From Vibrio mytili (GTDB lineage Bacteria; Pseudomonadota; Gammaproteobacteria; Enterobacterales; Vibrionaceae), in assembly GCF_000830505.1 (NCBI RefSeq), contig NZ_JXOK01000006.1, forward strand, positions 1-64,000: 64,000 nucleotides of DNA. Reading direction: 5' to 3'. Below the pieces are notes generated by a model that worked only from the letters and a program-made list of their open reading frames with translations, made no database searches and had not been told where the DNA came from. Positions 17,506 through 25,863 of the stretch are shown piece after piece (the first letter of the stretch is position 1; each line of letters opens with the position of its first letter). The translations under genes were made by a program, and so were the position numbers.

Positions 17506-17712
17506 CGTTATCCTTAAAATTGACGAAAAATAGCTATAGCGAACTGTCTTTACCTTGTTCAGATTGAATATCAACCGAATCATCAGTAGTAGCACGCTAA
17601 AAACCTACATAAATGAATCATACTCTGTCTATCTGGGAATGGAAACAAACGAACAGCCCCGACTTGTTTCAGAATATTGCCAAACATGTCACCGGTTAAT
17701 CGGTTTGTATTA

Positions 17713-17759
17713 TTGACGCTGCACGGGTAGCTGACTATTATATTGAACGATGTTCAATA
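17713..17759 (+). promoter_or_regulatory. tetR promoter with overlapping palindromic operator
   Basis: TTGACG (17713-17718), a 17-bp spacer and TATTAT (17736-17741) form a good promoter. Directly over the expected start site lies the perfect palindrome TATTGAAC-GAT-GTTCAATA (17741-17759). This is the layout expected of a self-repressing TetR-family regulator. Confidence 0.7.
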
Positions 17760-17773
17760 AAACAGTTTAAAAG

Positions 17774-18364
17774 ATGGCACGTAGAAACGATCATACTAGA
17801 GAAGAGTTAATCAACCTGACCTTAAAGACGGTCAAAGCCTTCTTAGAAGAAAGCTCCTACCACGAGCTCAGCCTGCGTAAGATCGCTAATATGATTGGTT
17901 ATGTACCAAGTACGTTAGTCAACGTTTTTGGCAACTACAACCTTCTGCTTCTTCACACTGTCGCTCAGACGTTGGACGAACTCTCTCAAGAAGCGACCCA
18001 AGCAACCGCAAATTGCACAGAACCGAAACAAGCCCTCTTCGAACTCGCTTATTGCTACCATGATTTTGCGCAAACTCATCCGTATCGTTGGCAACTGGTT
18101 TTTGAGCATAACATGAACGGGGCAGAGTTACCTGAATGGCATGCTAAGCGCATTGATGGTATGACAGGTATGCTCGAATCGCTTCTAGCACAGATGGCGC
18201 CACAACGAACAGAGTCTGAAGTATTAAAGGCAAGTCGCGTTTTATGGTCTGGTGTGCACGGTATTACCCTACTCAGCGTTGATGATAAGTTTTTCTCTAG
18301 TGAACCGGTTGATGGTAAAGAGTTGATTGAAAACTTACTCACCAACTACCTTATAAACTGGTGA
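17774..18364 (+). CDS. TetR-family transcriptional regulator
   Basis: The 196-residue protein has an N-terminal TetR helix-turn-helix (LSLRKIANMIGYVPSTLVNVFGNYNLLLLHT) and an all-helical ligand domain (YCYHDFAQTHPYRWQLVFEH, then VLWSGVHGITLLSV), which is the WHG-type C-terminal domain. It lies 25 bp upstream of the MFS-acyltransferase gene on the same strand and is probably co-transcribed, so it likely controls lysophospholipid recycling or membrane lipid remodelling. The start at ATG 17774 sits shortly after its own palindromic operator. The effector is unknown; a fatty acyl ligand would fit the neighbour. Confidence 0.85.
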   Translation: MARRNDHTREELINLTLKTVKAFLEESSYHELSLRKIANMIGYVPSTLVNVFGNYNLLLLHTVAQTLDELSQEATQATANCTEPKQALFELAYCYHDFAQTHPYRWQLVFEHNMNGAELPEWHAKRIDGMTGMLESLLAQMAPQRTESEVLKASRVLWSGVHGITLLSVDDKFFSSEPVDGKELIENLLTNYLINW

Positions 18365-18389
18365 TGGTAATAAAGGATTACTCATACTC

Positions 18390-20264
18390 ATGTCCTCTGA
18401 CAGACAGCCTTCTCTATTAAAGCAAAGAAAATTTCTGCCTTATTTCATTACGCAATTTTTCGGTGCGTTTAACGACAACATTTTCAAAAACGTATTGTTA
18501 CTGTTTGTCGCTTTTGCGGGCGCAAGTGCGTTACCTGTGTCGAGCAACTTATTCATCAACTTAGCGGCAGGCCTCTTTATTTTGCCTTTTTTCCTGTTCT
18601 CCGCGTCCGCTGGTGTGTTGGCCGACAAATACGAAAAGTCGTGGTTTATTCGCAAGGTTAAACTATTCGAAATTGCGATTATGCTGTTAGGTGCGATAGG
18701 ATTTATTACCGAGAGTTACGGTATTCTACTCTTGTTATTGTTCCTGATGGGCACACAGTCTGCTTTTTTTGGGCCGGTAAAATACGCTCTCCTACCACAA
18801 AATCTAAATGCAAAAGAACTCGTGCCTGGTAACGCCTTGGTCGAAGCTGGTACGTTCATCGCTATTCTTATCGGGACGCTTGGTGCTGGTGTCATTGCCT
18901 CTTCCGAAAACGCAAAATACATCGCGGCGTTTAGTGTGGTTCTGTTCGCTTTGCTGGGTTACCTCTCTAGTCGTTCGATCCCGCTTGCACCACCCAGCGC
19001 TCCAAGCCTCCGGTTTCGCTGGCAACCCTACCAACAAACCAAACGGACACTTTCTATTGCAAAATCCGATCGCACTGTCTTTCAGTGCATTATGGCGATC
19101 AGCTGGTTTTGGTTTTTAGGCGCTGCCTACCTCACCCAGTTCCCTAACTTTACCAAAGTGTACTTAAACGGAACCGAGAGCGCGGTTTCTTTTTTACTTG
19201 CCCTTTTTTCAATTGGTATTGCACTAGGTTCATTTCTTTGCAACTGGGTTTCTCATCATCGTATTGAAGTCGGCATAGTGCCTTTAGGCGCATTGGGCAT
19301 TACGATATTTGGTTACTTAATGGCGACATCGGTTCCGAGCAACTTACCTCAATTCACCACATTCGTTGAATTCATCCAATATGAAGGGCTCTGGTTACTG
19401 TTTTTTTACTTACTTATGATTGGAGCGTCAGGCGGGTTATTTATTGTGCCTCTTTACGCACTGATGCAACACAGAGCGAAGGAAACCGAACGAGCTCAGG
19501 TCATTGCTGGACTCAACATTTTTAACTCGTTGTTTATGGTCGGGAGTGCGGTGCTTGGCATCATCTGCTTAAGCGTATTAAACATGACCATTCCACAACT
19601 GTTTGCTTTGTTGTCCATCCTGAATTTTGTGGTCGCAGCGTATATCTTCCTCCAGATCCCTGTTTTCGCAGTTCGCTTTGTCGTTTGGATGCTTACCCAC
19701 ACCATTTATCGAGTGAAACACAAAAATCTGCACCATTTGCCTGAACAAGGTGGCGCATTGATCGTATGTAATCATGTCAGCTATATGGATGCCTTACTTC
19801 TTAGTGCTGTATGCCCACGTTTGATTCGCTTCGTGATGGAAGAAGATTACGCTAATTGGACTCCAATTCGGCGTTTTCTGCGTCGAACTGGCGTCATACC
19901 TATTTCTGCTGGCAATCGAAGTTCGATTCGACGTGCGTTTAATGACGTTGAACAAGCACTCAATCAAGGACACATTGTGTGTATATTCCCGGAAGGCAAA
20001 CTGACAACAGACGGTGAGATCCATGAGTTTATGCGTGGGATTGATATTATTTTGCGTCGCAGCCCGGTACCAGTGATCCCGATGGCATTAAAAGGGCTAT
20101 GGGGCAGTTACTTTAGCCGAGCTAAAGGACGAGCCTGTAAAGGCATACCTTCTCGTTTCTGGTCTAAATTGGAAATCGAAGCCGGTGAGCCTGTCATGGC
20201 GACCGAGGCCACCGCAAAGGTTATGTACGACAAGGTGCGGGCTTTGCGTGGTGACTGGCGCTAA
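18390..20264 (+). CDS. MFS lysophospholipid transporter fused to PlsC-type acyltransferase
   Basis: This 624-residue fusion has an LplT-like major facilitator domain with about twelve membrane helices (residues about 10-420; FNDNIFKNVLLLF motif near the start). A glycerophosphate acyltransferase domain follows (about 430-620). The acyltransferase motifs are NHVSYMD near residue 460 (HX4D catalytic pair), a GNRSSIRRAF segment, FPEG near 533 and PVIPMAL. In other bacteria LplT flips lysophospholipid inward and Aas re-acylates it using an attached acyl-ACP synthetase; the AMP-ligase part is absent here. The protein would therefore need acyl-ACP or acyl-CoA from elsewhere. Regulated by the upstream TetR protein, by inference. 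Confidence 0.88.
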   Translation: MSSDRQPSLLKQRKFLPYFITQFFGAFNDNIFKNVLLLFVAFAGASALPVSSNLFINLAAGLFILPFFLFSASAGVLADKYEKSWFIRKVKLFEIAIMLLGAIGFITESYGILLLLLFLMGTQSAFFGPVKYALLPQNLNAKELVPGNALVEAGTFIAILIGTLGAGVIASSENAKYIAAFSVVLFALLGYLSSRSIPLAPPSAPSLRFRWQPYQQTKRTLSIAKSDRTVFQCIMAISWFWFLGAAYLTQFPNFTKVYLNGTESAVSFLLALFSIGIALGSFLCNWVSHHRIEVGIVPLGALGITIFGYLMATSVPSNLPQFTTFVEFIQYEGLWLLFFYLLMIGASGGLFIVPLYALMQHRAKETERAQVIAGLNIFNSLFMVGSAVLGIICLSVLNMTIPQLFALLSILNFVVAAYIFLQIPVFAVRFVVWMLTHTIYRVKHKNLHHLPEQGGALIVCNHVSYMDALLLSAVCPRLIRFVMEEDYANWTPIRRFLRRTGVIPISAGNRSSIRRAFNDVEQALNQGHIVCIFPEGKLTTDGEIHEFMRGIDIILRRSPVPVIPMALKGLWGSYFSRAKGRACKGIPSRFWSKLEIEAGEPVMATEATAKVMYDKVRALRGDWR

Positions 20265-20294
20265 CACACTCAAGTAAAAGCGATGACAACAGGC

Positions 20295-20320
20295 GTTCAG
20301 GTAAACTGAACATATGTTCA
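20295..20320 (+). promoter_or_regulatory. clustered GTTCA/TGAAC inverted half-sites before yeiH
   Basis: Two overlapping palindromes occur here: GTTCAG-GTAAA-CTGAAC (20295-20311) and TGAACATATGTTCA (20307-20320). The half-site GAAC/GTTC is shared with the operator of the nearby TetR gene. The region lies 28 bp before the yeiH reading frame, so it could be an operator for the TetR protein or for another regulator. Confidence 0.4.
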
Positions 20321-20347
20321 AATCATTAAGACAAACTGATCGTAAAG

Positions 20348-21324
20348 GTGCGTTATACTACCACCTTCGCAACCAACAACGAATACCGCACTTTGAACAG
20401 AAATCGCATTGTTTTTGGCTTGGCACTGCTTTTGTGCCTGACGCCGTTCGTTTCCTCTCCAATCGCCCTTGTCATTGGCTTCTTACTGACGAGCTTTGGT
20501 TTCGTACCCCAAGAGTTGCCCCTTGGCAGTATTACTAAAAAATTGCTGTCCTACTCTATCATTGGCTTGGGTTTTGGAATAAATTTTCAACAGGCACTGG
20601 CCGTTACATCTGACGGCATTGGACTTATCATTGCCACGATTCTAGGTACATTGATCATCGGTTCTGTGATTGCGAAAGTGATTAAGCTTGAGACAACCAC
20701 TGCGTATTTGATTTCGTCAGGTACGGCGATTTGTGGAGGCAGCGCAATTGCCGCTGTCGCGCCAGCAATCAAAGCCAAAGATGAACAGATTGCGTTGGCA
20801 CTGGCTACCGTCTTTGTACTCAACTCACTTGCACTGTTTATCTTCCCGGTCATTGGACATGCGTTAAATTTGGATCAACACACTTTTGGTACTTGGGCTG
20901 CGATTGCAATCCATGATACATCATCGGTGGTTGGTGCCGCGTCCGCATACGGTGAGGAGGCACTGACTACGGCGACTACGCTTAAGTTAGCCCGAGCATT
21001 GTGGATCATACCTGTTGCGTTGGTGAGTGCGATCATATTTTCCCGAGGAATAAAGAGAGTGGCAAGAAGAAGTTAGTGATTCCCTACTTTATTTTTTGGT
21101 ACTGCGCTGCTATTGCATTCAGTGATTTTTTCCCACAATTCGAGATAGCTTATGACAGCATCTTTATGATTGCTAAAAAATCGTTGGTGATCTGCTTGTT
21201 TTTGATTGGATGCAGTATATCGATTGGAAAGTTAAAAGCAGCCGGAGCTAAGCCACTTCTATTTGGCGTAAGTTTGTGGGTGTTAATTTCGACCACGTCA
21301 TTGAGCTGGCTAGTGTTAAGTTAG
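20348..21324 (+). pseudogene. yeiH: YeiH-family putative sulfate exporter, frameshifted
   Basis: The protein belongs to the YeiH/UPF0324 family of membrane proteins (about ten helices; [21 protein letters not shown] and [18 protein letters not shown] are typical). The first frame ends at 21076, and the remaining C-terminal helices ([19 protein letters not shown] to LSWLVLS) follow in another frame up to 21324. Adding one A in the GGAATAAAG context near 21057 rejoins them into about 325 residues, the family length. Either the gene is inactivated or the assembly lost a base. The start is uncertain: the GTG at 20348 has no strong ribosome site. Confidence 0.75.
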
Positions 21325-21330
21325 TGCCTG

Positions 21331-21489
21331 TTAGTCTTGGCGTGGTTTAGTACCGCTTTGATGGACGAAAACCAACGCCACAGCAACTAAAAATGCGGTT
21401 AGCTCAGCTAAAGAACGAGCTAATCCATCACTACTAAACGCAACACCAATTTGCAGTAAAACGGCCGCAGCCAGCACCACTTTAATCAT
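21331..21489 (-). CDS. small hydrophobic membrane protein
   Basis: From the ATG at 21489 the product has 52 residues with two hydrophobic segments (VVLAAAVLLQIGVAFSS and LAELTAFLVAVALVFVH) and a short basic tail. A GTG at 21516 would add nine residues. It converges on yeiH. I do not recognise a family; it looks like a two-helix inner-membrane protein. Confidence 0.5.
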   Translation of the reverse strand: MIKVVLAAAVLLQIGVAFSSDGLARSLAELTAFLVAVALVFVHQSGTKPRQD

Positions 21490-21589
21490 AATGAATCTTA
21501 TGCCTTTCTTGCTCACACAGAGGCTTTATTATGATTCATAGTTATAAGGTTGCGAAATTCCCTTTGTGACTAATACATAGCGAAATTGA

Positions 21590-23050
21590 CTAATATGAGT
21601 TACGCGTGTTTCGTACCCACTCTCGAACCGCAGCGCGCGAGATTTTAATTCCACTCTGAAGTAACGAATCGGGCATCAGATAATACGCAATCGGCCACTT
21701 AAATTTTTCGAGCTTTTGCTGCAGTGCCTGTTGATACGCTTGGTCTGCAAGCAATGCTTCCGCTTGAATCACTGCAATGGGACGTTGTCCGTACTCCTGA
21801 TCGTCAACGGGAATAACGATAGTCTGAACAACCCCTTCAATTTGATTTAGTACCGCTTCTATCTCTTCACAATGTACGTTTTCACCACCAGAGATAAACA
21901 AGTTATCAGCTCGACCGATAATCTTCAGTTCTTCCCCCTGCCACTCGCCTAAATCTTTGCTATCAAACCAGCCATGTTGATCAACCAACGCAGTTAAGTG
22001 TCCCTGATAGAAATAACCAGACGCCAGAGTTTGGCCACCAATGAAGATACGCTGATCAACCAGTTGAACTTCCCGATTCATCAACACATGACCAGCATTA
22101 CTCCGCGAGTCAACTTGCTTAGCAGTCACGGTTGAAGCCGCTTCTGTCATCCCGTAACCGAGCCAGGTTTCTATCCCTTTGTCCGATGCGCTGATCGCCA
22201 GTTCATGAGGGACGTGACTGCCACCAAGCAGTACATGCGTTAATGACAGAGACACAGCGTCCTCGAGTAAGCGTTTAAGCTGAGTCGCCACTAAAGAAGC
22301 ATGTGAAACACCGCAGATGTCTTCCGCCAGTGAGCCCTTACCAACTTTTAATACTGCGCCAGCAAAAAGCCAGCGATAAACAATTGCTAACCCAGACACA
22401 TGATAAAGGGGCAGCGACAATAACCAAGTATCTTGCTCAGTATAAGTAAGCTCTCTCAATAACCCTTGCGCCGAAGCAAAGTGTTGTCGATGCGTATGAA
22501 CCACCGCTTTGGGTACCCCTGTCGAACCAGAGGTAAAAACAATGGAAGCAAAGTTATCATGATAATAATGACTGGTAGCATCACCGACAGTTGCTGAATG
22601 AGGTTGACTATTTGCACTCAAGCCTACTGCTACTGGTGTTGATAGTACGTGACAATCTAATGTCACCAGCGCCTCTGACGAGCACTCACGTTGGTTATCG
22701 CTATCACTTGCAAACCATACAAACCTGGTTTGATGTGGTTTATAGAGCGTTTGCAATTTACTTTGCAGAGCCCCCGTTGGCTGCGGCATCGTCAGCGCCC
22801 CTATTGCGCCAATTTGCTGAGCAGCGAGATAAAACAACAATGTCTCCGGTTGGTTTTTCCCAACCAAAGTCACCACATCACCACGTTTGACGCCTTGCTC
22901 AATCAGATAGTGCGCATATTGGTCGATAAGTGACGCCAGCTGTTGCCAATCCATCACGCCAGTTGGCGTCTCATACGCAATAGAAAAAGGGCTCACTTGA
23001 GCCCAATATTTCCATGGTGCAGTTTCAACAGAATCTAAGCTGATTGCCAC
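21590..23050 (-). CDS. menE: o-succinylbenzoate-CoA ligase
   Basis: MenE activates o-succinylbenzoate (OSB) to OSB-CoA with ATP, the fourth named step of classical menaquinone synthesis. The 486-residue protein has the AMP-binding signature IVFTSGSTGVPKAVVHTH, the GYGMTEAAST motif and the C-terminal catalytic Lys region SGIKISRAAV. It overlaps the end of menC by 16 bp and is the last gene of the menFDHBCE operon. The active product is a cytosolic acyl-CoA synthetase-like enzyme. Confidence 0.95.
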   Translation of the reverse strand: MAISLDSVETAPWKYWAQVSPFSIAYETPTGVMDWQQLASLIDQYAHYLIEQGVKRGDVVTLVGKNQPETLLFYLAAQQIGAIGALTMPQPTGALQSKLQTLYKPHQTRFVWFASDSDNQRECSSEALVTLDCHVLSTPVAVGLSANSQPHSATVGDATSHYYHDNFASIVFTSGSTGVPKAVVHTHRQHFASAQGLLRELTYTEQDTWLLSLPLYHVSGLAIVYRWLFAGAVLKVGKGSLAEDICGVSHASLVATQLKRLLEDAVSLSLTHVLLGGSHVPHELAISASDKGIETWLGYGMTEAASTVTAKQVDSRSNAGHVLMNREVQLVDQRIFIGGQTLASGYFYQGHLTALVDQHGWFDSKDLGEWQGEELKIIGRADNLFISGGENVHCEEIEAVLNQIEGVVQTIVIPVDDQEYGQRPIAVIQAEALLADQAYQQALQQKLEKFKWPIAYYLMPDSLLQSGIKISRAAVREWVRNTRNSY

Positions 23051-24027
23051 ACTAACTCCTGCTCTGAAAGCGGAATAACTGGAAGCTCACACTTCGGCCA
23101 TGTTTGTTGTAATTGTGCTTTAAACAAACCAATAGTATCGAGCCCTGGAACTTGGTCCGGTAACTGCCATTGAGCCAAGCGTGCAAGTTGAGTCAAGCCG
23201 ATACTGGATTCTAAACTTGAGCTTATCACTGCTTTCATACCCAATGATTTGGCTTTTTCAATCAGTTTAATACAAAACTCAACCGAACCAATCAAAGTGG
23301 GTTTAATGATAATCGCTTTAACACCAGTGAGTTCTTCTAAACTGAAATCTTCACGTCGAACTGCATCTTGTAACGTCTCGTCCCACGCTATCGCGATACC
23401 TGTATCAATCGCAAACGATAAGCTGTCGCCAGGGGAACGGCAAGGCTCTTCAAGAAAAGCGATTCTTTGCCGTAGTGAAGGCGTGACATATTTAGCAAAC
23501 TGCTGTGCTTTCTCAAGCGTCCAAGCACGATTAGCATCTAAACGTAATGTCAGCTGCGGAATGGATTCTAGAAACAGATTGACCAGCATACCGTCCCGAA
23601 TGGGTTCGTAGAGCCCCACTTTCACTTTGGCAACTTTTTCACCGTCCATCTCATGGAGTTTAGGGATCAGTTCATCAGGATCGCCGGTACATAGAGGCGC
23701 AGTCTGGTAGTGACCTTCTTTTGGCAGCCCACTGGTTAATTCAAGTTGCGCCATTGATAAACCAAACGCGACCGATGGATACATGTTGGCATAATCGACT
23801 GGTAGATCAGCGACCCAACGTTCTGCTTGAGATTGCAGCTGAATACCCGCCTCTTCGGTGCCTTCAAGGCTAAATCCCTGTAAGGGCGCTACTTCTCCAT
23901 ATCCACAACGTTCGCCATCAGATAACTCTAGGATATAACCCGTTCGCTCTGTGAGCTTGTTATCACGTAATATGACACCACTGTCCATTGGCAGACAGTA
24001 GCGGTAGATTTTCGCTTTACGCATCAT
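23035..24027 (-). CDS. menC: o-succinylbenzoate synthase
   Basis: MenC dehydrates SHCHC to o-succinylbenzoate. It belongs to the enolase superfamily and has about 330 residues from the ATG at 24027, which has AGGA eight bases upstream. The catalytic lysines appear in AKVKVGLY and KAIIIKPTLIG. The metal ligands are Asp in LRLDANRAW, Glu in FLEEPC and Asp in IAWDETL. A longer reading to 24051 lacks a ribosome site. The 109-bp gap to menB contains two hairpins, which may tune expression of the distal genes. Confidence 0.93.
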   Translation of the reverse strand: MMRKAKIYRYCLPMDSGVILRDNKLTERTGYILELSDGERCGYGEVAPLQGFSLEGTEEAGIQLQSQAERWVADLPVDYANMYPSVAFGLSMAQLELTSGLPKEGHYQTAPLCTGDPDELIPKLHEMDGEKVAKVKVGLYEPIRDGMLVNLFLESIPQLTLRLDANRAWTLEKAQQFAKYVTPSLRQRIAFLEEPCRSPGDSLSFAIDTGIAIAWDETLQDAVRREDFSLEELTGVKAIIIKPTLIGSVEFCIKLIEKAKSLGMKAVISSSLESSIGLTQLARLAQWQLPDQVPGLDTIGLFKAQLQQTWPKCELPVIPLSEQELVWQSA

Positions 24028-24055
24028 TCGTTTTCCTGAGCAATACCACACAAAC

Positions 24056-24130
24056 CAAGTTGCACTTATGATTTATAAGTCAGCAACTTGGGATGAATAA
24101 CATCAGGGAAGTTGGCTGACTTCCCTTTTG
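24056..24130. promoter_or_regulatory. two hairpins in the menB-menC gap
   Basis: The only large gap in the men operon holds CCAAGTTGC/GCAACTTGG (arms near 24056-24064 and 24083-24091) and AGGGAAGT/ACTTCCCT (24105-24112 and 24119-24126). Neither has a T-run on the operon's strand. They could be an attenuator, a processing site or an mRNA stabiliser. Confidence 0.35.
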
Positions 24131-24136
24131 TATTGG

Positions 24137-25003
24137 TTAAGGGTTGCGAGGGAATTTATCAAAGTCTGGACGACGTTTCTCGTTGAAGGCATTGCGTCCT
24201 TCTTGGCCTTCGTCCGTCATGTAGAACATCATGGTCGCGTTACCCGCTAACTCTTGCAGGCCTGCCTGGCCATCACAGTCAGCGTTTAATGCGGCTTTAA
24301 GACAACGTAATGCCATTGGACTATGTTGCAATACCTCGCGGCACCAACGAACGGTCTCCTTCTCCAACTCATCGAGAGGGACAACCGTGTTCACTAAGCC
24401 CATGTCTAATGCTTCTTTTGCATCATAAAAACGGCAAAGGAACCAGATCTCACGTGCTTTTTTCTGACCAACAATGCGTGCCATGTAAGACGCACCCCAG
24501 CCACCGTCAAACGAGCCGACTTTAGGTCCCGTTTGACCAAATTGTGCATTTTCAGCGGCAATCGTTAAGTCACACATCATGTGCAAAACATGGCCACCAC
24601 CCACAGCCCAACCCGCTACCGACGCAATCACTGGTTTTGGACACGTGCGAATATCACGCTGGAAATCTAATACGTTAAGATGGTGTGTACCTTGATCGTC
24701 TTTGTAACCACCGTAATCACCACGAATTTTTTGGTCACCGCCAGAGCAGAACGCATCTTCACCTAAACCAGTTAATACAATAACGCCAACAGCGGAGTCA
24801 TAACGTGCGTCTGCGAGCGCGTCGATCATCTCCTTCACGGTTTGTGGACGGAACGCATTACGCACCTGTGGACGTGCAATCGTGATTTTAGCGATGCCAT
24901 CTTCTGACTTATGATAATGAATATCCTCATATTTATCGCTGCAATCTTGCCATTTTACCGGAGCGTATAGTTCTTCTTCAGAAATGCCTACTGTTTTTGC
25001 CAT
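24137..25003 (-). CDS. menB: 1,4-dihydroxy-2-naphthoyl-CoA synthase
   Basis: MenB cyclises OSB-CoA to DHNA-CoA. The 288-residue crotonase-fold enzyme starts at the ATG at 25003 ([13 protein letters not shown]) with GGA eight bases upstream. The alternative ATG at 25015 adds four residues. Family hallmarks include [16 protein letters not shown], the oxyanion-hole stretch [20 protein letters not shown] and [14 protein letters not shown]. It is the fourth gene of the operon, just downstream of menH. Confidence 0.96.
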   Translation of the reverse strand: MAKTVGISEEELYAPVKWQDCSDKYEDIHYHKSEDGIAKITIARPQVRNAFRPQTVKEMIDALADARYDSAVGVIVLTGLGEDAFCSGGDQKIRGDYGGYKDDQGTHHLNVLDFQRDIRTCPKPVIASVAGWAVGGGHVLHMMCDLTIAAENAQFGQTGPKVGSFDGGWGASYMARIVGQKKAREIWFLCRFYDAKEALDMGLVNTVVPLDELEKETVRWCREVLQHSPMALRCLKAALNADCDGQAGLQELAGNATMMFYMTDEGQEGRNAFNEKRRPDFDKFPRNP

Positions 25004-25038
25004 GGTGGTTTCCATTGTTATTGTTGATCTCGTTAAGG

Positions 25039-25863
25039 TTATTGATCTTGCAACAATGTGTTGTTGCGTTGACCAAAACGAGAGTGAATTGTCTGTTGTA
25101 TTTGTATCGCAAACGCTTCTGGTTGCTCTAAGTGAACATTATGTCCCGCACCTTCCACTTGGCGATACATCAACCCGCTGGATTGAGCCAGTTGACTGAA
25201 TTTTTTGTCGTTTACTCCACAAAGGTAGCAAATTGGTATCGGTTGTCGCTGCAAAGCGGGCAATAAATCAGACTGCTTTGCCAATGACGTCGCCATCAGC
25301 ATCGTTGCGACAGCCGCACCAAGGTTAGCACTTCGTTTGGCAATCAGTGTTTGTCTTTGCTCATGGTTTAGTGAAGAAAACACCGGTTGTTGATACCAAT
25401 CGCTCAAAACATCTCCAAGCGCTTCAGTTTCAAAGCGCTGCGCCCAACGACGATCATTATCTAACCTGGCTTGCTTATCTGACTCTTTTTGTAGCCCGAA
25501 GTTTCCCCCTTCAACAATCGCTCCGCAAATATTGAGATCAGAAAAGCAGTCATTAGCAATTCCGTGCATCGTAATCCGGCCACCCATTGAGTAACCAATC
25601 AAGATTAGCGGTTGCTGATAAGAGAACAAAGAAGACAGCGTGGTGTGTATGCGTTGACAACAATCCTGTAAATCTTGGCACAAAGTCGCTTGACTGCCGC
25701 CATGCCCAGGGAGATCTATGGTGACGCATTCAAACTGCGGTAACGCTTTAATGCACGCTTGCCAATCTTGTCCGCTACCCAGTAAACCATGTAAAAACAC
25801 CAAGGTAGGCAAAGTACTACCTTGATGCTTTTGGGTTGCGGGATAACGTTCAAAATAAAGCAT
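25039..25863 (-). CDS. menH: SHCHC synthase MenH (alpha/beta hydrolase)
   Basis: MenH eliminates pyruvate from SEPHCHC to give SHCHC. This is a 274-residue alpha/beta hydrolase with the nucleophile elbow IGYSMGGR, the [10 protein letters not shown] oxyanion region and the C-terminal catalytic His in [12 protein letters not shown]. It overlaps the end of menD by 14 bp, as expected for translational coupling. Hydrolase folds can be promiscuous, but the operon position between menD and menB makes the assignment safe. Confidence 0.93.
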   Translation of the reverse strand: MLYFERYPATQKHQGSTLPTLVFLHGLLGSGQDWQACIKALPQFECVTIDLPGHGGSQATLCQDLQDCCQRIHTTLSSLFSYQQPLILIGYSMGGRITMHGIANDCFSDLNICGAIVEGGNFGLQKESDKQARLDNDRRWAQRFETEALGDVLSDWYQQPVFSSLNHEQRQTLIAKRSANLGAAVATMLMATSLAKQSDLLPALQRQPIPICYLCGVNDKKFSQLAQSSGLMYRQVEGAGHNVHLEQPEAFAIQIQQTIHSRFGQRNNTLLQDQ

